Part shown: positions 1-7,200 of the stretch, piece by piece
How the letters are laid out: each line of letters begins with the position of its first letter
How positions within the stretch are numbered: position 1 is the first letter of the stretch
Origin: Bacteroidales bacterium
GTDB lineage: Bacteria > Bacteroidota > Bacteroidia > Bacteroidales > PUMT01
Assembly (NCBI GenBank): GCA_007119075.1
Contig: SKQJ01000389.1
Location: 1-9,212, forward strand
Direction: 5' to 3'
Length of the DNA: 9,212 bases
Program-made: the position numbers and the translations under genes
Notes under the pieces: generated by a model
What the model was told of the DNA's origin: nothing
Seen by the model: the letters and a program-made list of their open reading frames with translations, nothing else
Database searches by the model: none

Positions 1-1615
1 ACCTGATCTGGGTGCTGTTCCCGTTTCCTTCTTCAGCCCGGTTGGCTGTCCAGCTGAGCCAGTCGACTCCGATTGCATTGTAGGGAAGGAACCTTTTTTC
101 CTTGTTGCCGCTGTACTGGAAAGTTATGGTTTGCCGGAACTGGAGCAAGTCGCTGAATCTGTAGTGTACCCTGAATGTGTTTTCCAGGCTGTTTTCAAAC
201 CTGTCGTTCCTTCCCAGGTTCGAAACGGCGATCGGGTTGAAATACTCATGACCGCCTCCCTGGTAGGTATGGATGGGGTTAAAATATTCGCCGGTTAGCC
301 GGCCGAACGCGTCATATTCCCAGATGCTCATGTTGGGCGCCTTCACATAGGCCACCTCCCTGACATTTACATTATTGCGACCCCATTGACTAAAAGTCAG
401 GTTGCGCTCCCATTCATTGTAGGTGTAATTGAACTGAATGCTGAACTCGAACCGGCGGGAAAGGAAATATCTGAGGTTCATCCTGGTGGAGAAACGGTTG
501 GCCGAGGTATTGATTGTGGTCCCCCCTTCGTTCATGTAATTGAACGAGGTGGAATACCTTGTCCTTTCGCCGCCCCCGCTGAGCCGGAAATAATGGTCAT
601 GCGACAAGCTGTTCCGGGTAAGCTCGCCCAGCCAGTCGGTGTTTGCCGAATAATTGTAAAAATCGGGGTAATCCCGGTCATATGCTATCTCGGGGGGTAT
701 TACAAAGACGCCGCGGTTATTGTGCCATTGTTCCAGCTGGAGCATTATGTATTCATTTCCGTCGAGCAGGGGAATGGCCGGTGGCTGGACGTTCAGGCTG
801 GAACGGTATTCGTAGTCGAACTGGACCCTGCCCAGTCGCCCCTGTTGGGTCTCGATCAGCAGGACGCCGTCGGCGCCACGAGAACCGTACTGTGCTGTCG
901 AGGCGCCATCCTTCAGGACCGATATGGACCTGATATCCTGGAGGGGGATATTTATCAGGTTGCTGATGTCTTCCTGATCGGCCGAGGCAAGATCGAAATC
1001 GGACGAAATTCTGAACTGGGGGATGCCGTCTATCACGATCAGCGGCCGGCTGTTGCCCATGGAGCTGAGTCCCCTTATGACAATCTGGGAGCCTGCTCCG
1101 GGGTCGCCGGAAGCCGCGATGATATCCATGCCTGTTACCCTTCCCTGTAGCGCATCGGCTGCCGATGAAAACCCGGCGCCCTGCATTTCCTCCATGCTGA
1201 TCCTTACGGTTGAGGAAGCGTCGTCCCTTTGATTGATGTTGGTCAGCCGGGTATGGTCCCTTGCCACAGCCGTTACTGTCACTTCTTCAAACTGTACGGT
1301 CGATGGTGCCAGATTGATAGTCATCGGATTGACAAAATCCGGCGTTATTTCCTGTATCTCATATCCGATAACGCTTATCCTGACGGCATTGGAGGGGTTT
1401 CTCATCTGAAGCACAAAATCGCCGTTAACATTTGACACTGCACCGTTGACTACGCGGTCTTCGCTGTCAAATTCGATAATATTGGCCCCGACTATGGTAG
1501 TTTGATCGCTGCTGTCGTAGATCCTTCCACGGACGACTGACTGCTGCTGGGCAGAAGCATGGATAAAGGCGAAAGCTGCCAGTAACAGAATAACGGATCT
1601 TTGAATATTTCTCAT
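1..1615 (-). CDS. SusC/RagA-family TonB-linked outer-membrane transporter, N-terminal 538 residues (3' end beyond window)
   Basis: This reading frame is open from the ATG at 1615 to the window edge. A signal peptide (residues 1-22, hydrophobic core VILLLAAFAF, probable cut after HASA) is followed by a carboxypeptidase-regulatory-like beta-sandwich (about 26-110, with VVRGRIYD, VGANI, NGDFVLQ and ISVIGYE). A TonB-dependent plug (about 130-262) carries typical SusC motifs: ADALQGRVTGMDI, SGDPGAG, IRGLSSMGNSRPLIVIDGIP and ISVLKDGASTAQYGSRGADGVLLIETQQG-like text. The first barrel strands follow from about 265. Family members are usually about 1000 residues, so roughly half is visible. Known role: TonB-energised import of large ligands across the outer membrane, normally with a SusD-type surface lipoprotein. 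The gene lies 116 bp after the fasciclin lipoprotein on the same strand with no clear promoter between them, so co-transcription is likely. There is no Shine-Dalgarno before the ATG, only AT-rich sequence. The substrate is unknown; family assignment is very secure. Confidence 0.95.
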   Translation of the reverse strand, partial: MRNIQRSVILLLAAFAFIHASAQQQSVVRGRIYDSSDQTTIVGANIIEFDSEDRVVNGAVSNVNGDFVLQMRNPSNAVRISVIGYEIQEITPDFVNPMTINLAPSTVQFEEVTVTAVARDHTRLTNINQRDDASSTVRISMEEMQGAGFSSAADALQGRVTGMDIIAASGDPGAGSQIVIRGLSSMGNSRPLIVIDGIPQFRISSDFDLASADQEDISNLINIPLQDIRSISVLKDGASTAQYGSRGADGVLLIETQQGRLGRVQFDYEYRSSLNVQPPAIPLLDGNEYIMLQLEQWHNNRGVFVIPPEIAYDRDYPDFYNYSANTDWLGELTRNSLSHDHYFRLSGGGERTRYSTSFNYMNEGGTTINTSANRFSTRMNLRYFLSRRFEFSIQFNYTYNEWERNLTFSQWGRNNVNVREVAYVKAPNMSIWEYDAFGRLTGEYFNPIHTYQGGGHEYFNPIAVSNLGRNDRFENSLENTFRVHYRFSDLLQFRQTITFQYSGNKEKRFLPYNAIGVDWLSWTANRAEEGNGNSTQIR

Positions 1616-1703
1616 CTTTATCTTGTATTTATCATATTTCTGGTGCGGAATCAACACGGGTCCCGATTGGAAGCGTCTTGTCAGGTGACGGGAGCCGGAT
1701 TTT

Positions 1704-1720
1704 TTTAGCAGCCAGCTAAA
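1704..1720. repeat. Small inverted repeat (6-bp stem, 5-nt loop) between fasciclin and SusC genes
   Basis: TTTAGC (1704-1709) and GCTAAA (1715-1720) are perfect inverted arms around a 5-nt loop. The repeat begins 11 nt after the fasciclin stop codon in the 116-bp gap before the SusC start. On the transcribed minus strand the hairpin is followed by an A-run, not a U-run, so it does not look like an intrinsic terminator. It could be a processing or stabilising hairpin in the intercistronic RNA, or chance. Nothing else recognisable is present in this gap. Confidence 0.35.
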
Positions 1721-1731
1721 TTATAGATGTA

Positions 1732-4041
1732 TTATCTGGTATCCATTGATTCAATAAGGAATGCCCTGTCAATTTCATGAATGACCCCCTGGTTGATAAT
1801 GTTCGGGAACACCGATGGACCGGTACCTTCCACAATTAATCTCGATGTCAGAATATTCGTAGCGGCCGATTCATTTACCGAGGAGTATACGCCCCCGTTT
1901 TTTCCCGTGAACTCAATTACATCAAAGCCGGGGTTTATGTGTATACGGGTATAAACGGTATTAAAGGGAGTTGATCGCTCATCTACCCTTGCAGTTTCAT
2001 AATAGCCCGGTGACTTTCTGCCGTCCGTAAAGATCACGTCGCCCTGGACAAAATGCAGCCGGAGAAACTTCCGCAGGTCTTCACCTGTCAGCTCATCTGC
2101 CCCTGCTTCCTCCAATGCTTCGGCAGTCGGCACAAAGATTGTATAAAACTGGTTTTCCGATATGAAGGTGTAGCGCTGCTGGGCCGTCTGGGCCAGGCCA
2201 GCCCCGACTAAAAGCTGGTGGAAATGCGGGTAATTGGCTGATATGAGGGAATAAATGTTTCCTGACCTGAAAGTGAACCAGTTATCGATATCATAGGTAA
2301 TGCCGTTATCAGCATTGGTGCTTATCTGCCTGGGATAGTTCGGTTTGAGAACCGATCCCATGTAGCCCTCGGTCGTGGGTCCCGTGCCGCTGACCTCTCC
2401 GGTCTGGTTGTTGAATATTATATAGTTCCCCGCCAGGTTGGGCAGGAATTCCTTCCGGGCCTGTCCGGTGGGCGTTGCGGTGCCTACATGATTCATAAGA
2501 AGGTTGCGAAGCTCACGGGTGGAAAGGCCCCATGCCTGGGGAGGGACTCCAGCCGCATAGATCTGCCATACAACGAACCTGTTCTGGTGCGGGATATACA
2601 TCAGCGATGAATCGGCAATCAGGCTGATATCGGATTCGATGAATAAGGAATAGTCCTGGCCGGCTCTTTTGAGGGTGGGCAGCAGCCCCGACCTCTCGAT
2701 GGCATACATCCCGGTTGAATACCCGCTTTGCAGGTAAACAGGCCCGGTAACGCTGCTGAAAGCCCGGGGGACAAGTGCCTGGTCGACCCCAATAAAGGTA
2801 GTGTTGCTGCCGAACTCCCTGTGGACGATCGTGCCCGGGTCAATTGTTATAAGGTCGTTTTCGCCGCTGTAGAAACCCCTGTTAAAATCGGTGGGATAAA
2901 TGGCATTGGCCGACAGGTAGGTGTTGGCAATGATCCTGCGCATGTGTGCGGGCGCATTATCAATGCTGCCCCAGCGGTTGGGCCCCATAAAATAATCCGT
3001 GACAAACCTGTCGAAGGCTTCATTGGTAGGGGCCACCATGCCGTGATGATACCTTATTGTGACTTCGCTGGGAAGGCCCATTGTGCCCCGGGGGGCCTGG
3101 GTCCTCTCCTCTGTAAAATCAAACGCCAGCTGGGGGTAGCGCAGGTTGAACAATGAATCGACCCGGCGGCCTTCAGTAGCACCAGGTTGGCGGAGGGTTG
3201 CCTGCTCATTGTAGGTAAACTGCGGGAAACGGTTCAGGAAATTAAGAAAATCCGTATAATCATGTCCCTGGTTGGTGCTAAGCAGTTCATAGCCGCTTTT
3301 CAGGGGCTCCACTACCCGGTCGACCATGTGTACAAATCCGTTCTCGGCAAATATCTCATCGCCGGTAATTTTTGCTCCGGCGTAGTACAAATCGCCCGAT
3401 GCCTCAAAGGGGCGGCCAAAATAAAACTCATAATCTTCAGGGCTCAGGTTGTATATATCAAAATATTGCCTGAAAAATAGTGGTGCGAATTTACGGGAAT
3501 TGATGACTCTTCTCCGCCAGCTTGACTGGGTGGTATCGACTATGATGTTCCTGGCAAAGCTGCCGCTGACGCCAAACCACTTGTCATCTGAGCGCAGCAG
3601 GGTCTCCCTTTTGAAACCGCGGGGCTTGTTGTTGCTAAGATCGGTCGAATCTATCCACCCGAATACATCGAGCGATGTAAGCTGGAGCCTGCTCCAGGGA
3701 TTTTGAACAATATGGAAACTGACAATTTCCCTGAGGACCGGGACGGGTATGTCTTCGATGCTGGCGTAATCGGGATGATCCCGGAGCCATTGGTCAAAGG
3801 CCTCGTTGCTGGGAGCAAATACAGTGTAACTGCCGGATATATCAATTATAGTGTCAAACCCGGCAAGTTCGATACATCTTGCGAAGGTCGTAAGCTCATC
3901 CAGGGATTTGATCTGGGTATAAACCTTGCCTTCAAGCCATGGCGGAGGGTCATAAATGGAGTCTTGGGGCTCACAACTGATAAATCCAATGCAAATACAA
4001 AGGAATAAGGTATAAAATGCCTCTCGGTTAATTTTAGTCAT
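1732..4041 (-). CDS. Multi-fasciclin (FAS1) domain surface lipoprotein, 769 aa
   Basis: The start at 4041 is preferred over an in-frame upstream start at 4086. It places a short basic N-terminus directly before a hydrophobic segment (TLFLCICIGFIS) and a lipobox-like FISC with lipidation Cys23. The -7 promoter element at 4065-4072 also lies inside the longer version. After Cys23 come acidic and proline-rich residues, then four FAS1-like units. Unit 1 (about 38-248) has YTVFAPSNEAFDQW at 72-85 and GFVHMVDRVVEP at 236-247. Unit 2 (about 250-440) has MVAPTNEAFDRF at 335-346. Unit 3 (about 441-590) is degenerate, with YSLFIESD at 464-471. Unit 4 (about 595-763) has YTIFVPTAEALEE at 633-645 and GVIHEIDRAFL at 752-762. 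FAS1 domains generally mediate adhesion or binding; the ligand here is unknown. The gene heads an operon with SusC, so a cell-surface accessory or ligand-binding lipoprotein of the transporter is inferred. The lipoprotein and FAS1 calls are strong; the function is speculative. Confidence 0.92.
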   Translation of the reverse strand: MTKINREAFYTLFLCICIGFISCEPQDSIYDPPPWLEGKVYTQIKSLDELTTFARCIELAGFDTIIDISGSYTVFAPSNEAFDQWLRDHPDYASIEDIPVPVLREIVSFHIVQNPWSRLQLTSLDVFGWIDSTDLSNNKPRGFKRETLLRSDDKWFGVSGSFARNIIVDTTQSSWRRRVINSRKFAPLFFRQYFDIYNLSPEDYEFYFGRPFEASGDLYYAGAKITGDEIFAENGFVHMVDRVVEPLKSGYELLSTNQGHDYTDFLNFLNRFPQFTYNEQATLRQPGATEGRRVDSLFNLRYPQLAFDFTEERTQAPRGTMGLPSEVTIRYHHGMVAPTNEAFDRFVTDYFMGPNRWGSIDNAPAHMRRIIANTYLSANAIYPTDFNRGFYSGENDLITIDPGTIVHREFGSNTTFIGVDQALVPRAFSSVTGPVYLQSGYSTGMYAIERSGLLPTLKRAGQDYSLFIESDISLIADSSLMYIPHQNRFVVWQIYAAGVPPQAWGLSTRELRNLLMNHVGTATPTGQARKEFLPNLAGNYIIFNNQTGEVSGTGPTTEGYMGSVLKPNYPRQISTNADNGITYDIDNWFTFRSGNIYSLISANYPHFHQLLVGAGLAQTAQQRYTFISENQFYTIFVPTAEALEEAGADELTGEDLRKFLRLHFVQGDVIFTDGRKSPGYYETARVDERSTPFNTVYTRIHINPGFDVIEFTGKNGGVYSSVNESAATNILTSRLIVEGTGPSVFPNIINQGVIHEIDRAFLIESMDTR

Positions 4042-4064
4042 CAGTATCTCTTTTATTAATTTTA

Positions 4065-4072
4065 CAAACTTA
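4065..4072 (-). promoter_or_regulatory. Candidate -7 promoter element (TAAGTTTG) of the fasciclin-SusC operon
   Basis: On the minus strand 4072 to 4065 reads TAAGTTTG, an exact match to the Bacteroidota -7 consensus TAnnTTTG. It would place the transcript start near 4058 and give a leader of about 17 nt before the ATG at 4041. No clear TTTG is found at the expected -33 position, which is instead occupied by an inverted repeat. A weak -33 fits an activator-dependent promoter, which suits the adjacent HTCS. This is inference from a motif match only. Confidence 0.5.
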
Positions 4073-4087
4073 TGTAAAAAAAACACA

Positions 4088-4105
4088 TTATGCTACAGTG
4101 CATAA
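4088..4105. promoter_or_regulatory. 18-bp inverted repeat over the expected -33 region (candidate operator)
   Basis: TTATGC (4088-4093) and GCATAA (4100-4105) are perfect 6-bp inverted arms separated by 6 nt (TACAGT). The repeat begins 15 bp upstream of the TAAGTTTG element and covers the place where a -33 box would lie. Two-fold symmetry with about one and a half helical turns between outer ends is typical of sites bound by a dimeric regulator. It is not followed by a U-run on the minus strand within a distance that would suggest a terminator of the HTCS transcript. Which protein binds is not known. Confidence 0.4.
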
Positions 4106-4109
4106 AAAA

Positions 4110-4187
4110 TTTTGTATTAAATAATTGTGAATCAGGATATTGAGGTTGCCAGTTGATTGAAATATGTTATATTTGTATGTTTTGTAT
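4110..4187. repeat. Three dispersed copies of TTTGTAT (ATACAAA on the coding strand) upstream of the operon
   Basis: On the plus strand TTTGTAT occurs at 4111-4117, 4172-4178 and 4181-4187. The first and last copies extend to the 8-mer TTTTGTAT (4110-4117 and 4180-4187). The two right-hand copies are 9 bp apart start to start, forming a direct repeat. All three lie between the HTCS stop and the candidate promoter of the next operon, where an activator would bind. The region is AT-rich, so chance recurrence is a real possibility. Confidence 0.3.
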
Positions 4188-4239
4188 CACCTGGAAGCTA
4201 TACAGGCCATAAGGGTCCAGGATTTTATCGAATGCGCAG

Positions 4240-7200
4240 TCAAGTCCCTTTACGACCGGCGGGCTCGGTTTCAAAGTGCCCATTCTCCTTAAAATGTGCG
4301 GGAGTAACGCCGAAATGGTTCCTGAAACATTTGATAAAATATGAGATATTGTTAAATCCTGACTGGTAGCATACTTCTTTTACGCTGTTTTTCCTGTCCC
4401 GCAACAATTCATAAGATTTGTTAAGCTTCAATATCTTAATGAATTCTACGGGAGAATGGCCGGTCAGCGCCCTGATTTTCCTGTATAGCTGTGTCGCACT
4501 TACATTCATGCTGTCGGCCATGGTTTTGACATTGAAATCAGGATTGGCAAGATTCTGTTCAAGCAGGACGGTAAAGCTTTGCAAAAATGCATCATCCCTG
4601 GATGAGGCAGGTGTCGTTTCCACCATGAAATTCTGTTCCTGGTATTTTTTCCTGATCAGTTCCCTGTTTTTGATCAGCCTGGAGATCTGGGATGAAATCA
4701 CCTTCAGGTCAAACGGCTTGGAGATATAGGCGTCTGCGCCGGTCTCATAGCCGGAAATTATGTTTTCCCGGGAGTTTTTCGCCGTCAGCAGTATTACCGG
4801 AATATGGCATGTCCTGGTATTTTCCTTCAGTTCCCTGCACAGCTGGTAGCCGTCCTTTCCGGGCATAATGACATCTGAAATTACCATATCGGGTATTATT
4901 CTGTTAATGAGCCGCAATCCTTCGACACCGTCGGAGGCTTCGTAACATTTGTAATTCCTGGAGAGCACGCTTTTAAGAAAGTTTCTTAATTCAGCGTTGT
5001 CTTCCACCAGCACTATTTTCAGGTTTTGTTGTGTCAGCTCGGATATTTTACTGTCACCGCCGGGAACTGCTGGCAAACAGCTGTTGTCTGACCAACGGGC
5101 TTCGGCAGCCTTGTTTCCGGCTTTTTCATTAAGTTTTCCGTACGGAAGGATTATATGAAATTCCGTGCCCCTGCCGGCAACGGGATTCACAGCAATTGTG
5201 CCGCCGTGCATTTCCACAAGTGATTTTGCAAAAGAAAGCCCGATCCCAGCACCTTCGGCTCGCTCATTTAATTTGTAAAACCGTTCGAATATTTTCTCCT
5301 TGTATTCTTCAGGAACAGGTTCTCCTTCATTGAACACAGTGATTATTGCATGATTGAAGTTGCCCGTACCGGAATAAGTGCCCTGTCCGCTGATATCTAA
5401 ACTGATTGTTATGCTTTGGTTATCAGGGGTATGCTTGAACGCGTTGGATAAAATATTATAAAGGACCTCCTCTATTTTCTGAGGGTCGATATCGATGAAA
5501 AAGCTCTCAACGGGTATTTCAGTTACAATCTTTACCGATGTTGATTGTTCCAGGCAACTGAAATTCAAAATAACATTCCTTATCAATTGCACAATGTCGG
5601 TCGGCTTTTTAACCGGTTTCAGCTTTCCTGAAGGAATTCTGCTGAAATCAATTATCTGATTGGTCAGTTTCGTCAGGTATCGCGCGTTCCTTTGAATAAG
5701 CAGCAGCCGGTCTCCAATACCGGGATTCAGCTCTGCGTTGCTTCGGACCAGGTCGTCGATAGGAGCGATCACAAGGCTCAGCGGTGTCTTGATCCCATGA
5801 GCAATATCCGTCAGCAGCGTCATTTTGTTTTCGGAATTCTCAATTCTGAGCTTATCTATATTCCTTTCGTAAATCATTTTTTGCCGGTTGAGAAAAATGA
5901 AAATGAGGCCGCCGGTCAAACAAAGAGCCAGTGCTGTCATAAGCAACAGGAAATACCACATCAAGTACCAGGGTTTCAGGACCCGGATGGATATGAGTCT
6001 TGATTCCGATGAACTGATATTATTCGAGTTGACGGCCTGTGCCTCGAGAATGTAATTTCCCGGCGGCAGGTTTGAATAATATATATTCCTGTAAAAGCCT
6101 GGAATAATTCTCCACTCCTCGTCATAGCCGTGCAGCATGTATCTTATCCGGTTTCCCCGCGGATATTGATAATGGACTGCAGCCGCCCCGATGCTGAATA
6201 ATCTGTGGTTGTGAGGAAGAACTATTTTGCCGGTTTCATTTATGTGCTGATCAAGGATTTTGCGTCCAAGCACTGTCTCTCCTATTCCTGCCGGCTCATT
6301 TCCGAAATTCAACCGCGTAAATACAAGTTTTGGTTCTATTTGATTTGGCCTGATATGACCGGGAAAGAACCTTGTCAAACCATCTTCCCCGCCGAAGAAC
6401 ATTTCGCCCCCGGGTGATTTGTAGCAGGATCCGGCCGTGAACCTGTCATTGTGAAGGCCGTCCTCCCGGCAGTAATAAAGCAGCGAGGGGTCACCTGCAT
6501 GCTGCCTGTAGACCACCAGGCCCATTTTTGTACTGATCCACAGATTTCCCGTTTCATCGGGAAGGATGCCCGTCACATCATTTGCCGGCAAACCGTTTTC
6601 ATTGGTGATATGGGTAAATTTCCCGTTTTCAGTGTCCAGAATGTTGATTCCGCCTCCCTGGGTGGCAAACCATATTTTACCGTCAAAGTTTTCGTATATG
6701 AAATTTATCTCATTATTGTTAAGGAAGTCACCGGTTTTTGACCGGGCTATAAATCTTTCGAATTTTAAAGCAGGCCTTGTGTTTTCGGTTAAATGGATAT
6801 CGTGTATGCTGCCTTCCAGCAGATTGAGACCATTCAGGGTTCCCAGCCAGAACCGGCCCTTGCTGTCGACTGTCATCGCGGTTATGGTATTGTCAGAAAG
6901 GCTTTCCTGATCGGCTGCATCGCTAACGAACCGGTAGTACGTTTTTCCGGTATTTGTTGCGGGATCGGGTATAAGCAGCAGGCCTTCATCAATTACACCG
7001 CACCAGATATTATTGTTGTCATCTGCCAGGACCGTTCGGACGGGACTGTTTAACAGGTATTCATCGCTGAATTGTTCCAGAACCCAGGTGTCTGATTCCC
7101 TGTACATTTCAAGCAAGCCTATTTCAGACCCCACCCAGAAGCGGGATCCGGCGGCCTCCGTGATATCCCAGACAGTATGTTTAAAATCGGCCAGTTGATT

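Noticed and set aside
386..1150. Plus-strand open frame of 254 codons
   Set aside because: It lies entirely opposite the SusC coding frame, which has clear family motifs throughout; the plus-strand translation resembles no known family.
2728..3156. Plus-strand open frame of 142 codons
   Set aside because: It is antisense to the fasciclin lipoprotein, with low-complexity translation and no family resemblance; treated as a shadow frame.
4042..4086. 15-residue N-terminal extension of the fasciclin lipoprotein
   Set aside because: The extension covers the candidate promoter element at 4065-4072 and would put extra residues before a standard lipoprotein signal; the ATG at 4041 is better.
4160..4174. 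AAATAT-GTT-ATATTT inverted repeat
   Set aside because: It is a short AT-only palindrome in an AT-rich intergenic region; likely chance, and too weak for a terminator.
4183..4223. Possible terminator after the HTCS (CCTGG and CCAGG arms)
   Set aside because: Only 5 bp of pairing around a loop of more than 20 nt, with no U-run, so no terminator was called.
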